Below, in pieces: positions 1 through 7,091 of a DNA stretch of 64,000 bases. This stretch comes from Methanomassiliicoccales archaeon (lineage in GTDB: Archaea > Thermoplasmatota > Thermoplasmata > Methanomassiliicoccales > UBA472). Location of the stretch: contig DASXVU010000048.1 of the NCBI GenBank assembly GCA_036504055.1, positions 160,481-224,480 of the forward strand, written 5' to 3'. The notes under the pieces are model-generated. The model saw only the letters and a program-made list of their open reading frames with translations, had not been told where the DNA came from and made no database searches. Positions within the stretch are counted from its first letter, which is position 1. The number at the start of each line of letters is the position of its first letter. The position numbers and the translations under genes are program-made.

Positions 1-19
1 ACTCTGACGGATCAGTTGC

Positions 20-193
20 AATCAACATCTCGGGATCGATTTTTTTGATCCAGATGTTCAGGCTGCATGCCCATTGAGCGATTCCTTCCGATCGCGTTTA
101 AACACGAGCCAGCCCCGATGCGGATAAACGTATCGTCCGGGTAACTGGCTCCGTTCAGTCTGCCCAGTGAAACCTAACAAGGAGCTGATAAGC
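20..193 (+). ncRNA. Structured 5' leader, copy 1
   Basis: Non-coding stretch in front of the first beta-helix cassette. Three inverted repeats can be drawn: AACATC (24-29) with GATGTT (53-58), enclosing GGGATC (32-37) with GATCC (47-51); GCGAT with ATCGC around 78-94; and GAGCCAG (106-112) with CTGGCTC (145-151), with inner pairing of CCC/GGG and CGAT/ATCG. The same architecture recurs at 1999-2173, where the third stem is GAGGCAG/CTGCCTC, so at least one C-G pair has become G-C with pairing kept. The 3' end carries CCGTTCAG (151-158) and CCAGTGAAACCT (164-175), followed by AAGGAG as ribosome site. Whether this is a cis-regulatory RNA is an inference. Confidence 0.4.
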
Positions 194-406
194 ATGAGAA
201 TGGGATCTTCATCGAAGAAGGACATTCGCGGGACGGGCATCATGATGGCCGTCCTTGTTGCGGCTGGACGTGCTGCGACCGTCGATCTGTCCGTTTTGAA
301 CAGCGTATCGAACAAATCGAAGGACCGGTCCTGGAAGATCGGCGATCAGGCGATGAAAAAGACCGGAAATACCCCTGCCATGACCAGAGGCTGTTTGCAT
401 GAGTAA
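194..406 (+). CDS. Small conserved ORF of the beta-helix cassette, copy 1
   Basis: 70-residue protein of unknown function. The start is the ATG after AAGGAG with a 9-base gap (181-193); a longer GTG-initiated reading at 167 is less likely because copy 2 shares the ATG and its ribosome site. It has a short basic N-terminus, a moderately hydrophobic stretch (MMAVLVAAGRAATVDLSVL) and a basic tail. It matches the 69-residue ORF at 2174-2383 at most positions, which argues that both are translated. The stop overlaps the ATG of the beta-helix gene (ATGAGTAA at 399-406), so translational coupling is likely. It could be a small secreted or membrane-associated partner of the beta-helix protein, or a leader peptide. 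No family recognised. Confidence 0.55.
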   Translation: MRMGSSSKKDIRGTGIMMAVLVAAGRAATVDLSVLNSVSNKSKDRSWKIGDQAMKKTGNTPAMTRGCLHE

Positions 407-1556
407 ATTCCAGTTCAAAAGTAGGTCCTTGACGTTCCTATCCTTCTTGTTTGTGGGAGCGTTGATCGGTATGTCTTTCATGGGTGCTGTGCCCGTCCAA
501 GCGCTTTCGGCTCCGGTGGGCGATGGAACGTCGGTCTCCGTGGCCTACACCATCTACAAGGATGGCAGCGGTTACACCTGCGCAAAGAACAGCGCGACCG
601 GGGCCATCGATTATAGGAACACCAACTCGAAATGGGTGATCCAGAAGGCCATCGACAAGCTTTCGGGCGGTTATATCCTGATCAAAGCCGGAAAATATGA
701 CATAACCCAGACCATCTACACCAACAAGGTGTCGATCATCGGCGAGGGGAACGCGACGGTGTTGGACGCCACCACCGCCTGCACTGGTGCGGTCATTAGG
801 GTGTGCAATAACTACTGGACACTAGATTACAGATACATGTCCGCACGCCCCAACGGGATAACCATCGGCAACATGCAGATCGACGGCAACCGTGCGGTCC
901 GGACCAATGGATTGCTGGAAGGGGTCGGCTTCATAAACTGCCTCAATAGCCACATGGTCAGGATCTATGCGCATGACATCATCGGCGGGCAGGGACTGTA
1001 CATGTCCAACTCTCAGTACTGTACCATCGTCGATTGTCAGATCTACAACGTCGGAGACAACACCGCGGCCCATTACGGATCGGGCATAGCGTTCGGCGAG
1101 GCATCTGAGATCAAGGTCCCGTGCTCGTACATCACGATCGACAACTGTCTGATATCCAGGGCCTCGATGTCATCGATCGACCTGGAGCCGGCCAACAACG
1201 TGGTCATAAAGAACTGCGTTTTCCGTGAGGCTACCACCTGGAAGGGATATCCCACCCCGGTGATCACGGAATACGCGGTATATGGATACGCTCCAGCGAA
1301 CGACTACATCACCGTGACCGGATGCAACGTCAACGGTGCGTTCAGTGAGTTCGTCGTTCTGACCCCGAGCAGCCACTCGGTGATCAAGAACAACGTCGTC
1401 ACTCAGACCGCGGGCACGACCACGGCGATATACTCGACCAACTCGCACTCGAACACGATCACCGGTAACGTGATCAAGACCGCCTCGCCCAGGCCGATCC
1501 AACTCGTGGGCTGCACTTCGTGCACGGTCTCGGGCAACACGATCCTGGCCAGATGA
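399..1556 (+). CDS. Secreted right-handed parallel beta-helix protein, copy 1
   Basis: 385 residues. An N-terminal signal peptide (basic FKSR, then a hydrophobic core ending near AVPVQA) directs it out of the cell. The rest shows PbH1-type repeats: short Asn/Ile/Val strands such as NGITIGNMQIDGN, YITIDNCLISRAS, SVIKNNVV, NTITGNVI and CTVSGNTI. This is the pectate-lyase-like fold of polysaccharide lyases, epimerases and surface binding proteins. No lyase catalytic set could be assigned with confidence, so the substrate is unknown. There is no C-terminal anchor. It overlaps the preceding small ORF by 8 bases and is a close paralogue of the protein at 2383-3528, as part of a tandem duplication. 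Role inferred: binding or cleaving surface or environmental polysaccharide. Confidence 0.75.
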   Translation: MSKFQFKSRSLTFLSFLFVGALIGMSFMGAVPVQALSAPVGDGTSVSVAYTIYKDGSGYTCAKNSATGAIDYRNTNSKWVIQKAIDKLSGGYILIKAGKYDITQTIYTNKVSIIGEGNATVLDATTACTGAVIRVCNNYWTLDYRYMSARPNGITIGNMQIDGNRAVRTNGLLEGVGFINCLNSHMVRIYAHDIIGGQGLYMSNSQYCTIVDCQIYNVGDNTAAHYGSGIAFGEASEIKVPCSYITIDNCLISRASMSSIDLEPANNVVIKNCVFREATTWKGYPTPVITEYAVYGYAPANDYITVTGCNVNGAFSEFVVLTPSSHSVIKNNVVTQTAGTTTAIYSTNSHSNTITGNVIKTASPRPIQLVGCTSCTVSGNTILAR

Positions 1557-1611
1557 GCGTCGTTGTGCCGTTGGACAGGACCTCGCGGGTCGCAGGAGGT
1601 CCGCCCGTCCT

Positions 1612-1649
1612 AAAACCATTTTTCCCTCTCTCTTGATCCAGCTCTTTTT
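1612..1649 (+). terminator. T-rich terminator after beta-helix copy 1
   Basis: T-rich and pyrimidine-rich tract about 60 bases after the beta-helix stop, of the kind archaeal RNA polymerase terminates on. A corresponding T-tract follows the paralogue at 3630-3648, in line with the tandem duplication. Confidence 0.4.
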
Positions 1650-1770
1650 TCAAGACCTCGTCCTCATTCCATAGCTCATTCATCGGATCAAGGCAACGGC
1701 CGCCGGGATCACGAAGAAGGTCAAAACCCGGATCAGTGCCGAGACCATCGAGTAGGCGAAATAGTCGGAG
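1650..1770 (-). pseudogene. Remnant of the C-terminus of a membrane-protein gene
   Basis: Read leftward, these bases encode DYFAYSMVSALIRVLTF, then IPAAVALIR, an in-frame TGA, then MSYGMRTRS and a stop. The intact gene at 3658-4227 has DYFAYSMISALIWVLII, IPAAIALVLWMRYG and MKTKS at the matching place. The fragment therefore covers only the last 40 or so codons, and a conserved Trp codon has become TGA. The rest of the gene is missing; AT-rich sequence takes its place. It shows that the duplicated unit originally included the membrane gene, which decayed in copy 1. Confidence 0.8.
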
Positions 1771-1998
1771 CATACTATAAGAAATTGGCGATTTCATATG
1801 TTAAATTATTATCAATATTATGGATATTTTCAGGAACAAAACGCCACTCAGTGATTATTATGATGATATTTTTCTATATAATTTTGTTTATATCGCATAA
1901 CTCCAATTCCCTTATTCACGAGAGTTCAAAACGGAAGAGCCCTCATCGAGGGCAACGGACTCTCGGCCGTTAGAGCAGAACTCTCACGGATCAATTGC
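1771..1998. other. AT-rich intergenic spacer between the duplicated cassettes
   Basis: No supported gene. The stretch is much richer in A+T than its surroundings and holds a TATA-like sequence (CTATATAAT, 1874-1882) that could serve the second cassette. A small GC hairpin, GCCCT-CATCG-AGGGC, lies at about 1939-1953, with a second inverted element just downstream. Short ORFs here have no homologue in the window and look spurious. Confidence 0.5.
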
Positions 1999-2173
1999 AA
2001 TCAACATCTCGGGATCCATTTTTGATCCAGATGTTCAGGCTGTATGCCCCATTGAGCGATTTCTTCCGATCGCGTGTAAATACGAGGCAGGCCCCGGGAC
2101 GATCACTGAATCGTCCGGGTACCTGCCTCCGTTCAGTCTGTCCAGTGCAACGTAATGAAAGGAGCTGATAAGC
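1999..2173 (+). ncRNA. Structured 5' leader, copy 2
   Basis: Second copy of the leader at 20-193. Hairpins: AACATC/GATGTT (2003-2008 with 2030-2035) enclosing GGGATC/GATCC; GCGAT/ATCGC; and a long stem in which GAGGCAGG (2084-2091) pairs with CCTGCCTC (2122-2129) and continues as CCCGG/CCGGG and ACGAT/ATCGT, with one bulged G and a six-base loop (2104-2109). The lower stem differs from copy 1 by a pair-preserving double change. The 3' end has CCGTTCAG (2129-2136) and CCAGTGCAACGT (2142-2153), then AAGGAG before the small ORF. Function inferred. Confidence 0.42.
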
Positions 2174-2383
2174 ATGAGAATGGTATCTTCATCGAAGGAC
2201 ATGCGCGGGATGGGCGTCACGACGGCCATCCTGGTCGCGGCAGGACGTGCTGCGACGGTCGACCTGTCCGTTTTGAACAGTGTTGCGAACAAAGCAAAGG
2301 ACCGCGCCTGGAAGCTCGGCGATCAGGCGATGAGAAAGTGCATCGGCGGAGATGCCTCCGCCATCAACAGAGGCTGTATCTAA
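2174..2383 (+). CDS. Small conserved ORF of the beta-helix cassette, copy 2
   Basis: 69-residue protein of unknown function, closely matching the ORF at 194-406; conserved parts include VAAGRAATVDLSVLNSV and GDQAM. The start is the ATG 9 bases after AAGGAG. The stop and the next gene's start share a base (TAATG at 2381-2385), so the two are probably translationally coupled. It has a short hydrophobic stretch flanked by basic segments. The order AILV..VDLS..NS faintly recalls the signal regions of the repeat proteins at 41734 and 49531, but this is too short to prove kinship. Confidence 0.55.
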   Translation: MRMVSSSKDMRGMGVTTAILVAAGRAATVDLSVLNSVANKAKDRAWKLGDQAMRKCIGGDASAINRGCI

Positions 2384-3528
2384 TGACATTTTTCAGGTTC
2401 AAGGGCAGGTCCCTGACGTTCCTGACCATCATGTTCGTGGGAGTTTTGATCGGAACATCGGTCTTGGGTGCGATGCCGGCCCAAGCGGCGACGATCGCCC
2501 CGGTGGGGAATGGAACATCGGTCTCAGTGGCGTACACTATCTACAAGGACAGCAGCGGTTACACCTGTGCGAAGAACTGCGCCAACGGTGCCATCGATTT
2601 CCGTAACACGAACTCGAGATGGGTAATTCAAAAGACCATCGACAAGCTGTCGGGCGGTTACATATTGATCAAGGCCGGAACCTATGCGATTACCCAGACG
2701 ATCTACACCAACAAGGTGTCGATCATCGGTGAGGGTAACGCAACCATCCTGAAGGCCAGCGGCAATGTGGGAGGCGGTATGATCAAGGTGACCGATGGCT
2801 ACTGGACACTGGACTACAGGTTGATGTCGAGTCGCCCGAATGGAATAACCATCGGCAATCTGCAGATCAATGGCCTGGGCGGTGGATCGATGAAAGGGGT
2901 CGCCTTCATTGATTGCCTCAACAGCAAGATGGTCCGCATCTATGTCCATGACATATTGGCCTGTCAGGGGCTCTACATGTCCAACTCGCAATATTGTAGC
3001 ATCTCCCGTTGCCAGATCTACAACGTCGGGGACAACACAGCAGCCCATTACGGATCGGGAATAGCTTTCGGTGAGGCGTCATCGACGAAGGTCGCTTCCT
3101 CCTATATCACCATCGATAACTGCCTGATAAGCAAGACATCGATGTCCTCGATAGACCTGGAGCCGGCCAACCACGTGACCATCACCAACTGCGTGTTCCG
3201 CGAGGCCGCCATGTGGAAGAACTACTACAACCCGGTGATAACGGAGTATCGGGTGTCAGGGTATGCAGCAAATGACTACATCACAGTGAGCGGATGCAAC
3301 GCCAACGGCGGATTCAATGAATTCATCGTTCTGACGCCAAGCAGCCATTCCGTGGTCAAGAACAACGTCATTACGCAAACCCGCGGTTCGTGCACCCCTA
3401 TCTACGTGACCTACTCGCAATACGACACGATCACCGGAAACAAGATCACGACCGCTTCGAGCCAGCCGATCCACCTTGTGGGTTGCAGTTCATGCACTGT
3501 CTCGGGCAACACGATCATCAAGCGGTGA
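2383..3528 (+). CDS. Secreted right-handed parallel beta-helix protein, copy 2
   Basis: 381 residues from the ATG that overlaps the small ORF's stop (TAATG). A longer in-frame reading from 2155 would run through the small ORF in another frame and is rejected. A signal peptide (FRFKGRSLTF, hydrophobic core, then AMPAQAA) precedes PbH1-type strands such as NGITIGNLQING, YITIDNCLIS, HVTITNCVFRE and CTVSGNTI. It is a close paralogue of the protein at 399-1556, differing mainly in a short central loop around the RTNGLLEG/GLGGGSMKG segment. The fold suggests polysaccharide binding or cleavage outside the cell; no catalytic residues were assigned. Transcription probably ends at the T-tract near 3640. 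Confidence 0.75.
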   Translation: MTFFRFKGRSLTFLTIMFVGVLIGTSVLGAMPAQAATIAPVGNGTSVSVAYTIYKDSSGYTCAKNCANGAIDFRNTNSRWVIQKTIDKLSGGYILIKAGTYAITQTIYTNKVSIIGEGNATILKASGNVGGGMIKVTDGYWTLDYRLMSSRPNGITIGNLQINGLGGGSMKGVAFIDCLNSKMVRIYVHDILACQGLYMSNSQYCSISRCQIYNVGDNTAAHYGSGIAFGEASSTKVASSYITIDNCLISKTSMSSIDLEPANHVTITNCVFREAAMWKNYYNPVITEYRVSGYAANDYITVSGCNANGGFNEFIVLTPSSHSVVKNNVITQTRGSCTPIYVTYSQYDTITGNKITTASSQPIHLVGCSSCTVSGNTIIKR

Positions 3529-3629
3529 TCGGGTCGAGCGGTTCAGAAGACCGCTGACCGCGTGGATAACGGTCGGACGATATCAAGATGGGCCGGACTT
3601 CCGGAAGTTACGGAACGGCCCATCCAAAC

Positions 3630-3648
3630 CGTTTCATTTTTTTCTATT
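3630..3648 (+). terminator. T-tract terminator after beta-helix copy 2
   Basis: A run of seven T (3637-3643) within a pyrimidine-rich stretch just before the convergent membrane-protein gene. It is positioned as an archaeal intrinsic terminator for the second cassette. Confidence 0.45.
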
Positions 3649-3657
3649 CATGACCCT

Positions 3658-4227
3658 TCATGATTTTGTCTTCATCCCGTAACGCATCCATAGGACCAAG
3701 GCGATGGCCGCAGGGATCCCGAAGATGATCAATACCCATATCAGCGCCGAGATCATCGAGTAGGCGAAATAGTCAAACGACCAGGTAGAGATCGCGGCGT
3801 TCCAGTTGCCATCGACGTATATCTTGATGCAGAAGGCTATGAAGACCAGGAATGAGAACGCGTTTCCCCCGCTGGATGACTTGGAGCGGGGGCCGAACAT
3901 GTGATACTCCTGCTTCCGCTCGTCCAGCAGTCTCTTCCACCATTGCCATACCGCAATTACTGCCACGATGATCGGGATCCCGATCAGAAGGATCTCCCAG
4001 AAGGCCAGATTTATCAAGAAGTTCACGATGTTCCCCATGGTCCAGAGACCAAGGGTCAATGGTATCATCCCGGTCGACTGAGCGTTTCCGATGAACCACA
4101 GGAAGACAAGGACTGCCCCCACAAACGCCAGAACGACTCCGACCACGAATAGCATGAACAGCCTCCAGTGATCCTTGATGAATCTTCTCCAATCCTCAGA
4201 ACCCTTTCCCGACCTAGTCTCAAACAT
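3658..4227 (-). CDS. Four-helix membrane protein of unknown function
   Basis: 189 residues. The start is the ATG preceded by AGGAGGAAATTA, the best ribosome site in this region; an upstream extension to 4329 has no such site. About four hydrophobic helices are visible: LFMLFVVGVVLAFVGAVLVF, the NIVNFLINLAFWEILLIG to IIVAVIAVW stretch, AFSFLVFIAFCIKIYV, and the C-terminal ISALIWVLIIFGIPAAIAL. A charged linker (KRLLDERKQEYHMFGPRSKSS) lies between the second and third. No domain recognised. The gene is convergent with the beta-helix cassette, and a decayed C-terminal copy lies at 1650-1770, so it travelled with that cassette when it duplicated. Confidence 0.7.
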   Translation of the reverse strand: MFETRSGKGSEDWRRFIKDHWRLFMLFVVGVVLAFVGAVLVFLWFIGNAQSTGMIPLTLGLWTMGNIVNFLINLAFWEILLIGIPIIVAVIAVWQWWKRLLDERKQEYHMFGPRSKSSSGGNAFSFLVFIAFCIKIYVDGNWNAAISTWSFDYFAYSMISALIWVLIIFGIPAAIALVLWMRYGMKTKS

Positions 4228-4500
4228 TAATTTCCTCCTACGGATTTGACCATTTCTGCTATAATATTCGGTTGGATTTATTGGTTGGCTAAAAATATAA
4301 TATTTCACTGATTTTGTCAATTCGTTCAATAGGTCGCAATTAGAGAAGATTTTGGGGGTGGACTTTCACATCTATGATATCCGACCCATTGTGTCGGGGG
4401 AATTCAGGTTCAGGCGTTTTCAACGTCGCAGTTCTACTGATGGCCATGATGATCCTAGAATTTGCCACATAACTATTCATCCTTGTATCCGCATGTATCG

Positions 4501-4638
4501 ATGATTAATATGGCAAAACTCAAAAAGAAAAAGGATGCAGATGTACCGCCAGTGAACAAGAACAGGTCGGATTCCAAGAACACAAAGACCTCGTCCATTG
4601 TCACCCCCCCGGAAAAGGCAACCAAGAAAAAGAAGTAA
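4501..4638 (+). CDS. Short lysine-rich ORF
   Basis: 45 codons from ATG (an internal ATG at 4510 is equally possible), rich in Lys at both ends (MAKLKKKKD and TKKKK) with a Pro/Ser/Thr middle. It would be a small, strongly basic, probably disordered cytosolic protein that could bind nucleic acid. There is no strong ribosome site and no second copy in the window, so it may be spurious. It stands alone in an otherwise empty 680-base gap before the response regulator. Confidence 0.3.
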   Translation: MINMAKLKKKKDADVPPVNKNRSDSKNTKTSSIVTPPEKATKKKK

Positions 4639-4875
4639 CCGGAACGCGGGAATCCAGTGACTTTATCTAACATCGGATCTTACACTGGACCATCATTTTT
4701 CAAATCCTCCAGAAGGATTCTTGGCCGGCGATCTGAGCGCCCGACCCTTTCTTCGATCAGATCCTAAAGGGAACCAGATGCCTGGGAATTGTCGCTAGGT
4801 CGCTAGAAAATCTAGCCCTCACAGGCTCGATAATTGATCGCCTCATTGTAGTAATTGATAACCGTGGACCTGTCC

Positions 4876-4883
4876 ATAAATAT
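4876..4883 (+). promoter_or_regulatory. TATA box of the response regulator gene
   Basis: ATAAATAT centred about 33 bases before the ATG at 4913. The predicted transcript start falls within a few bases of the start codon, so the mRNA is probably almost leaderless, in keeping with the lack of a ribosome site. Confidence 0.45.
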
Positions 4884-4912
4884 CGAAACGTTCGTCTCAG
4901 AACCGTTCTGAA

Positions 4913-5695
4913 ATGACCTCCAAAGAGATACATGTCCTTGTCGTCGATGATGAACAGGAATTATGCGAACTGACAAAGGCATATCTGGATCTTCAAGGGG
5001 AAATGGTGGTGGACACCGCCTTCTCAGCGCAGGGAGCCAGAGATATCCTTACATACAAACGCTATGACATCGTTCTATCCGACTACATGTTGCCGGGGGA
5101 GAACGGCATCCAATTCCTGACCTCCCTGAGAACGGCAGGCAACAGGATCCCGTTCATCCTATTCACCTGCAAGGAACGGGAAGAGATCATCATCGATGCC
5201 CTGAACAGCGGTGCGAACGGCTACATGCAGAAGGGCGGCAGCGCGGTAACTCAGTACAAGGAACTTGAGAACCTGATCCGCACGCTGGTCCAGCAAAACC
5301 GGACCGAGGAGGCCTTGAAAGATAGCGAGGCACGCTATCGGGACATGGTGGAGCTGATACCGGCGGCCATCTTCGAGATGGACCTGAGCGGCAATTTCAC
5401 TTTCCTGAACCATTTCGCCCTCGAGCTGTTCGGCTACACCAGCAAAGAATTCGGTGAAGGTATCGAGGCCATGGACGTCCTGGTGCCAGAGGATAGTACC
5501 CGGGTCTTTGAGAACCTGCAGAGGATCCTCCAGAAGAACGGGACAAGCTCTGAGGAATACACTGCGCTAAAGAAGGACGGAACGAAGTTACCCATATCTA
5601 TGACCTCCTCGATCATTCTCCATCATGGACACCCGGTCGGTCTGAGAGGGGTCGTCAACGCGATCCGGTCCACAGGACCAGTTGTGATGAGTTAA
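4913..5695 (+). CDS. Response regulator with PAS domain, no kinase or output domain
   Basis: 260 residues. A receiver domain fills about residues 5-125: the acidic pocket is VVDDE near residue 12, the phosphoacceptor is Asp57 in LSDYMLPG, and the conserved Lys lies in MQKGG. A PAS domain follows (about 135-250, from YRDMVELIPAAIFEMD to the LKKDGTKLPISM region). There is no histidine kinase, DNA-binding or enzyme domain, so the protein probably relays phosphate or sensory state by protein contact. This receiver-PAS form is common in methanogenic archaea. Its likely partners are hybrid kinases such as those at 40246 and 55866, but this is inference. It is monocistronic. Confidence 0.8.
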   Translation: MTSKEIHVLVVDDEQELCELTKAYLDLQGEMVVDTAFSAQGARDILTYKRYDIVLSDYMLPGENGIQFLTSLRTAGNRIPFILFTCKEREEIIIDALNSGANGYMQKGGSAVTQYKELENLIRTLVQQNRTEEALKDSEARYRDMVELIPAAIFEMDLSGNFTFLNHFALELFGYTSKEFGEGIEAMDVLVPEDSTRVFENLQRILQKNGTSSEEYTALKKDGTKLPISMTSSIILHHGHPVGLRGVVNAIRSTGPVVMS

Positions 5696-5801
5696 GCAAC
5701 GATAGGGCGAGTTGGCTGGTCTCCTCATTTGCCAGTTGGTCTGCCCTTCTCTTTCCGGCAATGCGATCACCGAGGTCGGCCGGAAAATAGTCACGAATGT
5801 C

Positions 5802-6944
5802 TCAGGCGCTTTCCTTCCTCCTTCCCACGAAGCACATTACCGCGCCCATGGCCGTCAAGGCAGCCACAAGGGAGGTCGCCACAATGATGCTCTCCGAACT
5901 GCCGACGGCGCCAGGCGTTTCATTGATCGGTGAGGTCTTCTCCACCATCAACTGTTTTCCAGGAGTGACAAAAACTTCTGTGGAATTGGGTCCATCACCA
6001 AGCGAATTGTGCGCCGATACCGTGAACATGTAGGTCTGGTTGTTCCCCAGGCCGGTGATATTGGCTGCATTGGCGATCGTCGTGGCGACAGCGATTCCGT
6101 TCTGGTATGCTGTGTATCGGTCGATCGGAGAACCGCCATCGTCGGGCACGTTCCATGTGAGCACCGCATACTGGTCCCTGTGGCTTGATATCATCAGGTC
6201 GGGGGCGGCCGGCGCTCTCAACAGACAAACGGTGGCCGCGCCGTTCCAGCTGGGAGCGAACCCGGTCGCTCCGTGATAGTAGTTGACGATGAGCCCAGGT
6301 GTTCCCGGGATCACGTTGCGTTGATAGGTCCAATCGGCGCCGACCGACGGCGCGTTGCCATTGAACGTTACCGTGTTCAGGCCGAAACAGTAGGCGAACG
6401 CCATCTCTCCGATGCTGGTGACGTTCTGCGGTACGGTCAACGATGACAGAACGTAGCAATACCCGAATGCCCTCATTCCGATGGTGTCCGTCGCATCTCC
6501 CAACCTGACGGTGGAAAGGGAGAAGCAACCTTCGAAGGCCTCATCCTGAATGGCGGCGACACCGTTGCCGATCGTGACGGATGTTAGAGAGCCGCAGAAC
6601 CCGAACGCCCTGATGCCAATGGCGGTCACGCTATCTGGAATGGTGACCGAGGTCAGAGTGCCGCAGAAATAGAACGCGTCCTGACCAATGCTGGTAACGG
6701 GAACGCCGTCGATTGAGTCTGGAATGACGACATCGCCGCCCGGTCCATGGTATTCGGTTATCTCTACCCCTGTCTCCGCTTCGACAGGCTCCCAATCCAG
6801 GTATCCGATTATCTCGGATCTCGTCTCATAGCTGAAATCGCCGCTGGTCTGGGCGGACGCTGTGCTGGAGGAGATGATCAAGACGGTGGAAGAGAATGAA
6901 AACAGCATCAAAACGGCCAATAGTATGGAAGTTGACTTGTGCAC
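5802..6944 (-). CDS. Secreted BspA-like leucine-rich repeat protein with FN3 domain and membrane anchor
   Basis: 380 residues. A signal peptide (LLAVLMLFSFSSTVLIISS, cleavage near ASAQ) is followed by LRR_5 (BspA-type) repeats at about 60-210, recognisable as TSVTIPDSVTAIG, TSVTIGNGVAAIQ and SSLTVPQNVTSIG. A fibronectin type III domain follows (APDLMISSHRDQYAVL to YMFTVSAHNSLGDGP), then a linker, a C-terminal transmembrane helix (SIIVATSLVAALTAMGAVM) and a short basic tail. It is a small relative of the adhesins at 30310, 34998 and 50045, lacking their InlB-type repeats. Role: surface display, probably adhesion or ligand binding. Single gene. Confidence 0.8.
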   Translation of the reverse strand: MHKSTSILLAVLMLFSFSSTVLIISSSTASAQTSGDFSYETRSEIIGYLDWEPVEAETGVEITEYHGPGGDVVIPDSIDGVPVTSIGQDAFYFCGTLTSVTIPDSVTAIGIRAFGFCGSLTSVTIGNGVAAIQDEAFEGCFSLSTVRLGDATDTIGMRAFGYCYVLSSLTVPQNVTSIGEMAFAYCFGLNTVTFNGNAPSVGADWTYQRNVIPGTPGLIVNYYHGATGFAPSWNGAATVCLLRAPAAPDLMISSHRDQYAVLTWNVPDDGGSPIDRYTAYQNGIAVATTIANAANITGLGNNQTYMFTVSAHNSLGDGPNSTEVFVTPGKQLMVEKTSPINETPGAVGSSESIIVATSLVAALTAMGAVMCFVGRRKESA

Positions 6945-7091
6945 GATCGTCCCAACGTGCTCGTATCGATAGGTCCGGACCTATATGTTATGTCGATATT
7001 CTCAACGATGATAATCGATCCAGATGGCGAATTCCAGGGTGATCTGGTCCAGAGGCGTCCCTAAGGATTTCTCACTTCCTTTGCCCCCCGA

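Noticed and set aside
1474..1797. Leftward ORF after the first beta-helix gene
   Set aside because: It runs through the beta-helix coding end in another frame. The real signal here is the remnant of the membrane-protein C-terminus in a different frame.
1785..1973. 62-codon ORF in the AT-rich spacer
   Set aside because: No ribosome site, no second copy, and composition explains the open frame.
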